In this document: positions 1-7,341 of the stretch, one piece after another
Layout: each line of letters begins with the position of its first letter
Position numbering within the stretch: position 1 is the first letter of the stretch
Source of the DNA: Chloroflexi bacterium UBA2235
Lineage (GTDB): Bacteria > Chloroflexota > UBA11872 > UBA12225
Length of the DNA: 17,392 bases
Assembly (NCBI GenBank): GCA_002347925.1
Contig: DDYL01000072.1
Location: forward strand, 30,342-47,733
Reading direction: 5' to 3'
Translations under genes and position numbers: made by a program
The notes under the pieces: model-generated
What the model was told of the DNA's origin: nothing
The model's input: the letters and a program-made list of their open reading frames with translations, nothing else
The model's database searches: none

Positions 1-2454
1 CGGATTGCGCTTGGCGTGTTGTGGTTCAGCCTGCTGACGGTCAGGATGGTCATCTACGTCTCGATGATCGTGGGGAGCCTAGGTGGTGCCGCGATGGTTG
101 CCTGGGGCATCGTCCGGCTACCCGACCACCCGGATGCGGACATCTCGCATTTCATGCACTGGACGCGAGTGATCGCGGTACGCGGAATGGATCAGGCATA
201 CGCCGGCGTCTATCCCGACACCTATCTGATCTACCCGCCAGGCTCGGCGTGGGTCTACCGTGGAGCTGTTGAACTGGCGAGGACGGTTCCCCGTCCGGAT
301 GACCTGTCGCCTCCACCCTTTGCTGTCGAGGTCATGACCTACCTAACGAGCCTCACTCCCCTGGTGGTTGAGGCGGAACCAGTGGACGAGCAAAGTCCCG
401 CGCCCGTCCCCGACGTTGAGGCAGGCAACGTGGAAGGTGGTGCGTTAGTGGGGGGTCCGCCGGGGATCGCAGTCATCGCGCCGGGGTCACCTGCAACCGC
501 AACCGATGAGACGGTCATCACGCCCAGGGCGCCACAGGCCACGGCCTCCCCAATCCCGCCCGCCGTCGTGGCTGATCGGGGTCCAGTTGTTCCCGCCGCT
601 AACGGCGCAGCGGTGGATCCCGCACCAATCCCGGCGATTGCGACCCCATCCGTCCTGCCTCTCGATGAAGGTACACCGCCCGCGCCCGACAACGGCGCAA
701 GCGAGAGTGTTCCCGATGAGGACAGCGTGCCACCGCCTGTGCCCGAAGGCCCTGCAGTGCAGTACCGGACCAATGGACGCCAATCGGTGGTGCGTCTCGC
801 CTACACTCGGGATCAGGCACCGCTTTTCAGTGAAGACGAAGGTGACCCACCACCGGATCCGGCAGTGCCCACCGACCCACCTCCCCCCCCACCTGCCACC
901 ATCGTTCGGCCGCCCGGGGTGAAAGTCGTGCCTGACATCGATGACGCGTGGTTGCGCGTCTGTGTCAAGTTGATGCCTGTTGCCGGGCACTTTGCCCTTG
1001 CACTCACCATCTTTGCCTTGGTCACAGGCGCCTCGCGCACCTTCTGGCGTGGTTGGTTCGCGATGACGGTGTACGTGTGGAACCCCGCTGCCCTCTTTGA
1101 TACGGGGTACTGGGGCCAGGGCGACACCATTCACACCTACCTGCTCGCGTTCGCTACCGGTGTCCTCTTCGCGGTCCCATCGTGGTGGCCTCTGCGCCAC
1201 CTCGGCAGATGGAGGTGGCTACCCCAGTTCATCGTTCCGATCACCGGTGGCATTGCCGGGGGGTTGACGGCGGCGGCGATGCTTACCAAGCCTCAGGCCT
1301 GGGTCTTCCTGCCTTTCGTGCTGTGGATTGCATGGCGTCGGGTTGGCCCGATCGGACTGGCATCGTTCGGAATGGTCGCGGTCGTCGTTGCCACGTTCAT
1401 TGTGAAACCATGGCAGGACGCCGGCACGCTTGGTGATGCCTTCACGGTGTTTGCCGCGCTCACGCAGGTGATGCCTTCGGTTTCGGCCAATGGCCACAAC
1501 CTTTGGTGGCTCAAGTTGGGTCCGGGGGCACTCGCGGTCTTCGATTCCCTCCCCGTCGGAGGCATCGGGCCGATACTCCTGCCCGGACACCTGACCTTCG
1601 CCACGGCTGGCCGGCTCGCCTTCGGAGCATTCGCGCTTTTTGCCGCCCTTCGCCTGACGGGTCCACTCAATCTCCGTGTCGTGCTTGCCTCGCACGCGTA
1701 CCTCGCCAGCGCCTACTTCATGACCATCACGCAGGTCCACGAAAATCACCAGTTCGCGGCGGTGCCATTCCTGGCAGCGGCGGCTGCCCTCGACCTCGCG
1801 TTCCTGCCCATTTTCCTTGCAACTTCAATCGCCAGCTTCGTCAACATGGCCGTCCATGACTTCCTGTGGGGCGAACCGATGACGGCCCTGATCCTTGCCG
1901 AGTTCCCCTCGCTCGCCCAGTGGGGGATCGTCGATGGTCCGACGTTGCAGATGGCGAATGCATGGTTCAACGTGAGCACCTTCGGCCTGTTCTCGGTGAT
2001 CTTCCTGTTTCGGCCGACCACGCCTTCCCAGTCTTCACGCTACCTGGCATGGCGTGCGCGCCTGACGATGATTGCCGGTCTTGCCTTGGCCGGCGGCTCG
2101 TGCGGAGCGCTGTGGGTGCTGACCCATGACGCCGTAGCCGTGGCGGCGATGTGGCAGGTATTTGCGATCGGCGCGAAGGCGGCGCCACTCATGGAGGCGC
2201 ATCTCGGGTTCGTTACCACCCTGGACGCACGCCTCGGGCGCGCTGCCGTGGAATACATCAACATCTACTATTTGCTTGGAACCGTCGCGGTTGTCGTGGG
2301 AACACTGGCTGCCTGTGCGGGTGCGGTGTGGACTCTCGGCTCATTTTGGCGTGGGTTTCAGGAGCGTCGTGACGAGGAACTGGTGCGAAAGGCCATGAGC
2401 CTGAACCAGGCGATCAGTCTTGACGACGCGGACTCAGACGAAATAATGATCTAG
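1..2454 (+). CDS. GT-C-like integral membrane glycosyltransferase with Pro-rich insertion (5' end probably outside window)
   Basis: Probably transfers a sugar from a polyprenyl-phosphate-sugar donor on the outer face of the membrane, as polytopic GT-C (ALG/PIG-M-like) enzymes do; acceptor unknown. The frame is open to base 1. Possible starts at GTG 16 and ATG 46 have no Shine-Dalgarno, so the true start may lie upstream. Numbering from GTG 16 (812 aa): a membrane helix at about 11-33, then an acidic DHPDAD loop (37-42) that could hold the GT-C acidic residues, then a Pro/Ala/Asp/Glu-rich low-complexity stretch at about 91-309. Hydrophobic segments resume at about 318 and run nearly to the end. 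YWGQGD (365-370), TKPQA (424-428) and VHENH (574-578) resemble motifs of bacterial GT-C/mannosyltransferase families. The tail (about 775-812) is charged and probably cytoplasmic. The next gene starts 31 bp downstream, so they are likely cotranscribed. The fold call is fairly secure; the substrate is not. Confidence 0.75.
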   Translation, partial: RIALGVLWFSLLTVRMVIYVSMIVGSLGGAAMVAWGIVRLPDHPDADISHFMHWTRVIAVRGMDQAYAGVYPDTYLIYPPGSAWVYRGAVELARTVPRPDDLSPPPFAVEVMTYLTSLTPLVVEAEPVDEQSPAPVPDVEAGNVEGGALVGGPPGIAVIAPGSPATATDETVITPRAPQATASPIPPAVVADRGPVVPAANGAAVDPAPIPAIATPSVLPLDEGTPPAPDNGASESVPDEDSVPPPVPEGPAVQYRTNGRQSVVRLAYTRDQAPLFSEDEGDPPPDPAVPTDPPPPPPATIVRPPGVKVVPDIDDAWLRVCVKLMPVAGHFALALTIFALVTGASRTFWRGWFAMTVYVWNPAALFDTGYWGQGDTIHTYLLAFATGVLFAVPSWWPLRHLGRWRWLPQFIVPITGGIAGGLTAAAMLTKPQAWVFLPFVLWIAWRRVGPIGLASFGMVAVVVATFIVKPWQDAGTLGDAFTVFAALTQVMPSVSANGHNLWWLKLGPGALAVFDSLPVGGIGPILLPGHLTFATAGRLAFGAFALFAALRLTGPLNLRVVLASHAYLASAYFMTITQVHENHQFAAVPFLAAAAALDLAFLPIFLATSIASFVNMAVHDFLWGEPMTALILAEFPSLAQWGIVDGPTLQMANAWFNVSTFGLFSVIFLFRPTTPSQSSRYLAWRARLTMIAGLALAGGSCGALWVLTHDAVAVAAMWQVFAIGAKAAPLMEAHLGFVTTLDARLGRAAVEYINIYYLLGTVAVVVGTLAACAGAVWTLGSFWRGFQERRDEELVRKAMSLNQAISLDDADSDEIMI

Positions 2455-2485
2455 CGCGTGTCCACGTGCGGAGGATGGTCCCGCG

Positions 2486-3388
2486 ATGACTGCGGTCAGT
2501 GTGCCTCCACCAACGGCCAGCCGGAACAAGGTGGCTGTCTTTCTCGATGCAATCAAGTTTGAACACACGATCTTTGCGCTGCCATTCGCGTACCTCGGGA
2601 TGATCCTCGCTGCCCGGGGACTGCCGAGTTTCGTGCAGTTCGCATGGATCACGGTTGCGATGGCGTCGGCCCGGACGTTCGCCATGACGCTCAACCGTCT
2701 CATCGACCGCCACATCGATGCGAGAAACCCACGCACCGCGGGTCGCGCCTTGCAACGTGGCCTCCTGTCCGTCCGTGACATGTCGATTGCGGCGGTGGTT
2801 TCCGGGATTGCCCTTGCGGTCGCGGCCTCGCAACTCAATGACTTATGCCTGATCCTGATGCCGGGCGCCGTCGTCCTGTTGACGCTCTATTCGTTCACCA
2901 AGCGGTTCACGTGGCTGTGCCACTTCGTCCTTGGTTGCTCGATAGCCCTCGCACCCATTGGGGCGTGGGTTGGTGTCACCGGTGCGGTGACGACCGAACC
3001 ACTCCTACTGGGACTCGCGGTTGTCTTCTGGCTAGCGGGTTTTGACATCATCTATGCCTGTCAAGATATCGACGTCGACCGCCAACAGGGGCTGTTCTCG
3101 GTTCCGTCGAGGTTCGGCCTCGCGCGGGGTCTCCAGATTGCCCGCGCCTGTCACGTGGTCACCATCATCTTCTTTGGTGCAGTGGGGGTGGTGTGCGGCT
3201 TAGGGGTGACCTACTGGGTCGGCGTGATGGGAGCGGCGGGACTGCTCATCTATGAACACTCAATCGTGTCCCCTGACGATCTCTCGAAGATGAACATTGC
3301 GTTCTTCAACGTGAACGGGTTCCTTGCCGTCTCGCTCTTCCTGATGACGTCTGGAGACCTGCTTGTGGGGTGGTTCTTTGGCCGGTAG
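2486..3388 (+). CDS. ubiA: UbiA-family prenyltransferase, MqnP-like (menaquinone biosynthesis)
   Basis: Membrane aromatic prenyltransferase that would attach a polyprenyl chain from its diphosphate to an aromatic acid. The first Asp-rich motif is N70-R-L-I-D74-R-H-I-D78 followed by ARNPRTAGR. The second is D187-x-x-Y-A-x-Q-D194-x-x-x-D198. These bind Mg2+-diphosphate in the UbiA superfamily. The length (300 aa) and the N-terminal IKFEHTIFALPFAYLGMI segment match the 'UbiA-other' group that includes MqnP of the futalosine pathway, rather than proteobacterial UbiA. About eight hydrophobic segments are visible. The ATG is preceded by GGAGGA at suitable spacing. It sits between the glycosyltransferase (31 bp) and ubiX (24 bp), and the UbiX neighbour supports a quinone role. 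A true 4-hydroxybenzoate substrate cannot be excluded. Confidence 0.9.
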   Translation: MTAVSVPPPTASRNKVAVFLDAIKFEHTIFALPFAYLGMILAARGLPSFVQFAWITVAMASARTFAMTLNRLIDRHIDARNPRTAGRALQRGLLSVRDMSIAAVVSGIALAVAASQLNDLCLILMPGAVVLLTLYSFTKRFTWLCHFVLGCSIALAPIGAWVGVTGAVTTEPLLLGLAVVFWLAGFDIIYACQDIDVDRQQGLFSVPSRFGLARGLQIARACHVVTIIFFGAVGVVCGLGVTYWVGVMGAAGLLIYEHSIVSPDDLSKMNIAFFNVNGFLAVSLFLMTSGDLLVGWFFGR

Positions 3389-3412
3389 GCCGGAACCGGA
3401 AGGCGACAACCC

Positions 3413-4012
3413 ATGTCCGTACGACCGCCAGTCATCGTTGGCATCACCGGTGCAAGTGGGCACCTGCTTGCCCGGCTCATCGTCGATCAACTTCAGGATT
3501 ACGGTTACCCAGTCATCCTTGTAGCCACACCTGCGGGCCAGCGTGTCTGGCGAGAGGAACTCGACGTTGACCTTGCCGTGAGTGCGGCGGCATGGCGCGA
3601 CCGTGGAATGGTCACGACCTACCCGGTTGGCGACATCGGCGCGCCCATCGCCAGCGGAGGCTTGAACACCGCGGGCATGATCGTCGTGCCGTGCAGCATG
3701 GGAACCCTTTCGGGGATCGCGACCGGTGCGTCAGGAAATCTCCTCGAGCGCGCGGCTGACGTGACCTTGAAGGAATACCGGGTGCTCACCCTCATCCCAA
3801 GGGAGACACCCCTCCATGCGATCCATCTTGAAAACTTGCTCAAGTTGTCTCGAATGGGTGTGCGCATTGTCCCGCCGATCCCGGCTTTCTACCTGAAGCC
3901 GCACACGGTTGAAGAGTCCATGCGCCAACTCGTTCCCCGGATACTGTCCGTGCACGGCATTCCGGAAGCGCGGGACGAACCGTCGGCCTACGTCCCTGCT
4001 TCCCTCGCATAG
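3413..4012 (+). CDS. ubiX: UbiX-family flavin prenyltransferase (MqnM-like)
   Basis: Cytosolic flavoprotein that joins a dimethylallyl group to FMN to make prenyl-FMN, the cofactor of UbiD-type decarboxylases. The 199-aa length is typical. The FMN loop GITGASG lies at residues 10-16. The family core SGGLNTAGMIVVPCSMGTLS starts at 81, and LIPRETPLHAIHLENL lies around 127-142, with R130-E131 as the phosphate/catalytic pair known from UbiX. The late PPIPAFYLKP stretch is also typical. The start ATG has GGAAGG upstream. It lies 24 bp after the UbiA-type gene and is probably translated from the same mRNA. In the futalosine route the MqnP, MqnL (UbiD) and MqnM (UbiX) homologues act together; no ubiD is present here. 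The Pad1/phenolic-acid branch of the family cannot be excluded from sequence alone, but the context favours menaquinone. Confidence 0.93.
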   Translation: MSVRPPVIVGITGASGHLLARLIVDQLQDYGYPVILVATPAGQRVWREELDVDLAVSAAAWRDRGMVTTYPVGDIGAPIASGGLNTAGMIVVPCSMGTLSGIATGASGNLLERAADVTLKEYRVLTLIPRETPLHAIHLENLLKLSRMGVRIVPPIPAFYLKPHTVEESMRQLVPRILSVHGIPEARDEPSAYVPASLA

Positions 4013-4023
4013 GGTTCCCTGAT

Positions 4024-4066
4024 AGCCGGGTTCACAGGTGCGTCCCCGGCGAACCTGCCCCCGGCT
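4024..4066. terminator. Compound hairpin between converging ubiX and aldehyde dehydrogenase genes
   Basis: Outer arms AGCCGGG (4024-4030) and CCCGGCT (4060-4066) pair perfectly. Inside them CAGGT (4035-4039) pairs with ACCTG (4053-4057), leaving a GC-rich loop. It fills most of the 62-bp gap between two converging stop codons, as expected for a bidirectional terminator. There is no T tract on either strand, so this is a structural guess. Confidence 0.45.
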
Positions 4067-4074
4067 GATGCGCG

Positions 4075-5523
4075 TCACCGTGTCAGGAAGCTGAGGACCC
4101 GCGAAGCAAGCGTTCCATACGGCGGTGAAAGCCACCGCATCGCGTCTATCGGTCCCTGATAGAGAACCGGGCGCATCTTGGAAAAGGTCGTGAAGCCCTC
4201 GCGACCGTGATAGTGACCCATTCCAGACGCGCCGACCCCGCCGAACGGCAGATCGTGCTGGGCAACATGCAGGAGGGCGTGGTTGACCGTGACGCCACCG
4301 GACATCACGCGTTCCACGATCCGTTGGGCCACAGACTCGTCATTGGTGAACGGGTAGAGGGCGAGCGGGCGAGGACCGGCGATGATCGTCGTCACCACTT
4401 CGTCGAGGTTGGTGTAGCCGATCACCGGCAGGATTGGCCCAAAAATCTCGCGAGTCATGACGTCCGCATCGGCGGGCGCGTTCAGAACGAGATGAGGCGC
4501 GAACTTCCGGGTTGTCGCATTCCAAGGTGGACCTGGCAGCAATGGGATGACCGTTGCGCCGCGTGACCGCGCGTCTTCGATCGTGGCCTTCAACCGGTTG
4601 AAAGACCGGTCATCGATAACGGACGTGTAGTCCGGCGTGTCAATCGACCGGTACTGGCGTGGAACGACCATGCGGGCGTGCGCCACGAATGCGTCCACTG
4701 CCGCGTGGGGAACAAACGCGTGATCGACGGTCGTGCAAATCTGGCCGGCATTCAGGCACTTGACCTGGATGATGCGTTCTGCCGCGGTTGCGACTGGGAA
4801 GTCCTCGCAGACGATCGCCGGCGACCGGCCTCCAAGTTCGAGCGTGACCGGAACGAGGTTGGCAGCGGCGGCCGACATGACCCGCCGACCGGTCTCACTG
4901 GAGCCGGTGAATAGCAAGTGGTCGAACGGTAGTGAGCTGAACGCCTCGCCGATGCCTCCGGTTTCCTCGACGAAGGTCAGCCGATCGGTCGGCAAGTAGG
5001 TCGGCATCCTGTCGATAAGCAACCGGGTGAGCGTGCGCGAGTTCTCGCTCATCTTGACCATCGCCCGGTTCCCGGCGGCGAGGATTGCTGTCAGTGGCAC
5101 GAAACTCAAGTTCAGGGGGAAGTTCCAGGGAACGATGGCGCCGATCACACCCAGTGGTTGCGGGATGACCCGGTTGCGAGATCCTAGGAAAGTGATGTCC
5201 ACCGATCTCCGCTGGACCCTCATCCAACTCCTGAGGTGGCGGCACGCGTGATCGATCCCCTGAATGACTGGCAGGACCTCGGTGAGCAGGGTTTCATGGG
5301 GTGACCGGTGGCCATAGTCAGCGCTGATCGCATCGCAGAGTGCCTGCTTGTGATCCCGTACAAACCGTTGGATCGCGCGAAGGTGCGCGACCCTGTCCTC
5401 GTAGGTAGGCAGGGACTCTGTGTGGAAGGCTTGCCTCTGGCGGGCGAGGATCGCTCCGAGTGTTTCCCGATCAGAATGGTCGGCGCCCGCGGCCGAGGCG
5501 CCCAGTTTTCCTTCACTGTTCAC
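4075..5523 (-). CDS. Coniferyl-aldehyde-dehydrogenase-like NAD(P)+ aldehyde dehydrogenase
   Basis: Oxidises an aldehyde to the acid. With GTG 5523 as start it has 482 aa, normal for the CalB-type branch of the superfamily. Visible elements are PWNFPLN with the oxyanion Asn at 134, the nucleotide loop FTGSSETG at 205-212, the general base Glu229 in LELGG, the nucleophile Cys263 in NAGQICTT, EIFGPILPV, and the C-terminal PFGGVGASGMGHYHG block typical of coniferyl aldehyde dehydrogenases. The frame stays open upstream to 6486, but that part is antisense to the next gene and has no aldehyde dehydrogenase similarity, so I reject it. No good Shine-Dalgarno precedes GTG 5523, and the exact start is uncertain. 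It diverges from the sugar-isomerase operon (120-bp gap), which suggests shared control. The real substrate could be an aromatic aldehyde released from a glycoside or an unrelated aliphatic aldehyde. Confidence 0.9.
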   Translation of the reverse strand: MNSEGKLGASAAGADHSDRETLGAILARQRQAFHTESLPTYEDRVAHLRAIQRFVRDHKQALCDAISADYGHRSPHETLLTEVLPVIQGIDHACRHLRSWMRVQRRSVDITFLGSRNRVIPQPLGVIGAIVPWNFPLNLSFVPLTAILAAGNRAMVKMSENSRTLTRLLIDRMPTYLPTDRLTFVEETGGIGEAFSSLPFDHLLFTGSSETGRRVMSAAAANLVPVTLELGGRSPAIVCEDFPVATAAERIIQVKCLNAGQICTTVDHAFVPHAAVDAFVAHARMVVPRQYRSIDTPDYTSVIDDRSFNRLKATIEDARSRGATVIPLLPGPPWNATTRKFAPHLVLNAPADADVMTREIFGPILPVIGYTNLDEVVTTIIAGPRPLALYPFTNDESVAQRIVERVMSGGVTVNHALLHVAQHDLPFGGVGASGMGHYHGREGFTTFSKMRPVLYQGPIDAMRWLSPPYGTLASRVLSFLTR

Positions 5524-5643
5524 GCCGAGACAATACTGGGTTCTGCGACTTGTCGCGTTTCCCCGCTTCGATGGATCGCGCGGGATATCCTCCCAACGCA
5601 ACGTACGACATCTAGTGTCTTGTGGGACTGAGAGGGAAGCGAC
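5524..5643. promoter_or_regulatory. Divergent control region between aldehyde dehydrogenase and isomerase operon
   Basis: These 120 bp separate two divergent starts and must carry both promoters unless transcription comes from outside. A short dyad GACA-TCTAG-TGTC (5607-5619) and a CGTACG palindrome just before it (5602-5607) are possible operator elements. A strong purine-rich Shine-Dalgarno (GAGAGGGAAG) precedes the GTG at 5644. I see no convincing -35/-10 pair. Confidence 0.35.
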
Positions 5644-6489
5644 GTGGAACTTGGCATCTCGAGTTACTCCTTTCACCGACTGAGCAAGGGACCGGAGTGC
5701 AATGAACCGATCCCCGCAATCGAGACGATGATTGACCGCACCGCCGCGCTTGGATGCACCGGTTTCGAGGTGCTTGGCGTGCACATGCCGTCGACGGATC
5801 GGGCGTATCTCAACGGCTTGAAGCTTCATGCCCTGCATGCCGGGGTCCACTTCCTGTCTGTGTCGGCCCACCATGACTTCGTCAAGACGACCGCCGAGGC
5901 ACGCCACGAACAGGTCGGGATTGTCAACAAGTACATCGAGGTCGCTGCCCAGGTTGGTGCGCCCGTGGTGCGTGTCTTTGGTGGCCGGTGGCGGACGGTG
6001 ACCGACTTCTCTGAATACATGGCGCGCCGTGGACATGAGCCTCCGGTGCCCGGATACACCGAAGACGATGCTTGGGGCTGGATCTTCGAGTCGTTTGCCG
6101 ATTGCTTGAAGACGGCAGAGCGCGAAGGGGTCGTTTTGGCACTGGAGAACCATTGGGGGTTCACGGCAAGCGCTGCGGGGACGTGCCGGATCATCGAGAC
6201 CCTCAACTCGCCATGGTTGAAGGCGATGATCGACACCGGAAACTTCCTGGAAGGGGACCTGTACGCCGAAATCGAGCAGATGGCGCCACACGCCGTCCTC
6301 GTCCAGGCAAAGGCGTACCCCGGTGGTGGGCTGTATTACACACTTGATCTGGACTATCCACGCATCCTGGACATCTTTCGCCGGCACGGCTACCGCGGGG
6401 CGCTCAGCCTCGAGATGGAGGGCAACGCCCACCCGGACCAAGGTGTTCCCGAGGCCCTGGCCATGCTTCGCGCTGCCCTCGCACACTGA
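5644..6489 (+). CDS. Sugar phosphate isomerase/epimerase-family TIM-barrel protein (AP_endonuc_2/xylose isomerase-like), first copy
   Basis: A 281-aa cytosolic TIM-barrel of the AP_endonuc_2 family, which covers sugar epimerases, inosose dehydratases and lyases acting on 3-keto sugars. It starts at GTG with GAGAGGGAAG upstream. The metal-site strands are recognisable: E158 in LALENHWG, D187 in MIDTGN and E247 in LSLEMEG. At the third position, where most relatives have His in a VHxKD motif, there is Gln211 (VQAKAY). From memory, a VQAK version occurs in other members, so this is probably a subfamily trait, not decay. It is the first gene of a + strand operon, with the next start 14 bp downstream. 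Substrate unknown; the adjacent Gfo/Idh oxidoreductase suggests a keto sugar or inositol-like compound. Confidence 0.85.
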   Translation: MELGISSYSFHRLSKGPECNEPIPAIETMIDRTAALGCTGFEVLGVHMPSTDRAYLNGLKLHALHAGVHFLSVSAHHDFVKTTAEARHEQVGIVNKYIEVAAQVGAPVVRVFGGRWRTVTDFSEYMARRGHEPPVPGYTEDDAWGWIFESFADCLKTAEREGVVLALENHWGFTASAAGTCRIIETLNSPWLKAMIDTGNFLEGDLYAEIEQMAPHAVLVQAKAYPGGGLYYTLDLDYPRILDIFRRHGYRGALSLEMEGNAHPDQGVPEALAMLRAALAH

Positions 6490-6503
6490 AACTGGAGAGA
6501 GCG

Positions 6504-7295
6504 ATGACCATACAACTAGGATGCATGAACCGCCCGTGGGGAAAGTTCACCTTTGACGACGCCCTCGGCGGGATCGCCGCTGCAGGGTTCGCGAATTTTG
6601 GCCTCCTGCTGATGCATCAGGACGCGGTGGTGACCGGTGACACCACACCTGCCGAGGCGGCCGAAGTCTCGGCCCGGGTCCGCGCCCACGGACTTTCGAT
6701 GCGGATGATCCCCTCGAATGTCCCGTTGGACAAGGGCCACGACGTGGCAATCAGGTACGTACGAACAATGATCGGACATGCCTCCGCCCTCGACGTCCGA
6801 ATCTTGCTGGAGATGGGTTCCAGCCATCCTGAGCGGTATGACGATTACTTCGCCGTCATGCGTGCCGCCGCTCCGATTGCGGCTGACCATGGTGTCACGA
6901 TCGCCCTCAAGCCGCACGGCGGACTTTCGACTACGAGCGATGACTGTCTCCATGCGATTGAGCGGGTTGACCACCCGGCGTACCGCCTGTGCTTCGACCC
7001 CGGCAATCTCCTGTATTACGCGGGCGAACGGCCGGAACCTGCCCTCACCAAACTGATCAAGTACGTTGTGGCAACCTGCCTGAAGGACGAAACTGGTGGG
7101 AGTGGCCCCAACCGTGCGGTTGACGTGACGGCTGGTGATGGTGACGTGGACTTCCCGACAATCATCGGAACGCTGAAAGCGCATGGGTTTGCTGGCCCGG
7201 CAATTGTCGAGACACTGGGCCTTGGCACCTTGGAAGAGGTCAACGCCAATGCCTTACGTGCACATGGATACCTCGCTGGACTCATTGCTGGCTAG
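6504..7295 (+). CDS. Sugar phosphate isomerase/epimerase-family TIM-barrel protein with altered metal site, second copy
   Basis: A 263-aa member of the same fold family, clearly diverged from its neighbour. ATG 6504 has GGAGAGAG just upstream. The usual four metal ligands (Glu, Asp, His, Glu) read here as K136 (IALKPHGG), D165 (CFDPGNLLYY), C192 (TCLKDE) and E236 (AIVETLG), so the first Glu and the His are replaced. H138 two residues after K136 might substitute. The rest of the barrel looks intact and the reading frame is clean, so it is unlikely to be a pseudogene. It may bind a different metal or none, or act as a partner of the other barrel proteins, as in two-subunit C-glycoside deglycosidases. 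It is cotranscribed with the genes on both sides. Function not known. Confidence 0.83.
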   Translation: MTIQLGCMNRPWGKFTFDDALGGIAAAGFANFGLLLMHQDAVVTGDTTPAEAAEVSARVRAHGLSMRMIPSNVPLDKGHDVAIRYVRTMIGHASALDVRILLEMGSSHPERYDDYFAVMRAAAPIAADHGVTIALKPHGGLSTTSDDCLHAIERVDHPAYRLCFDPGNLLYYAGERPEPALTKLIKYVVATCLKDETGGSGPNRAVDVTAGDGDVDFPTIIGTLKAHGFAGPAIVETLGLGTLEEVNANALRAHGYLAGLIAG

Positions 7296-7341
7296 CACGG
7301 TGTACCTGGCAAACCAGCCCTGACTGGAATTGGAGAGAGAC

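Noticed and set aside
487..1200. Long - strand open frames (for example 237 codons) across the Pro-rich region of the glycosyltransferase
   Set aside because: GC-rich, low-complexity coding DNA gives long antisense frames. These overlap each other, lack ribosome sites and show no protein motifs.
5524..6486. Upstream continuation of the aldehyde dehydrogenase frame (an 803-codon open frame on the - strand)
   Set aside because: It is antisense to the whole first TIM-barrel gene, rich in Arg/His as shadow frames are, and shows no similarity to aldehyde dehydrogenases, which are complete from 5523.
7330..7341. TTG start four codons before the Gfo/Idh ATG
   Set aside because: The TTG lies inside the ribosome-binding sequence that serves ATG 7342.
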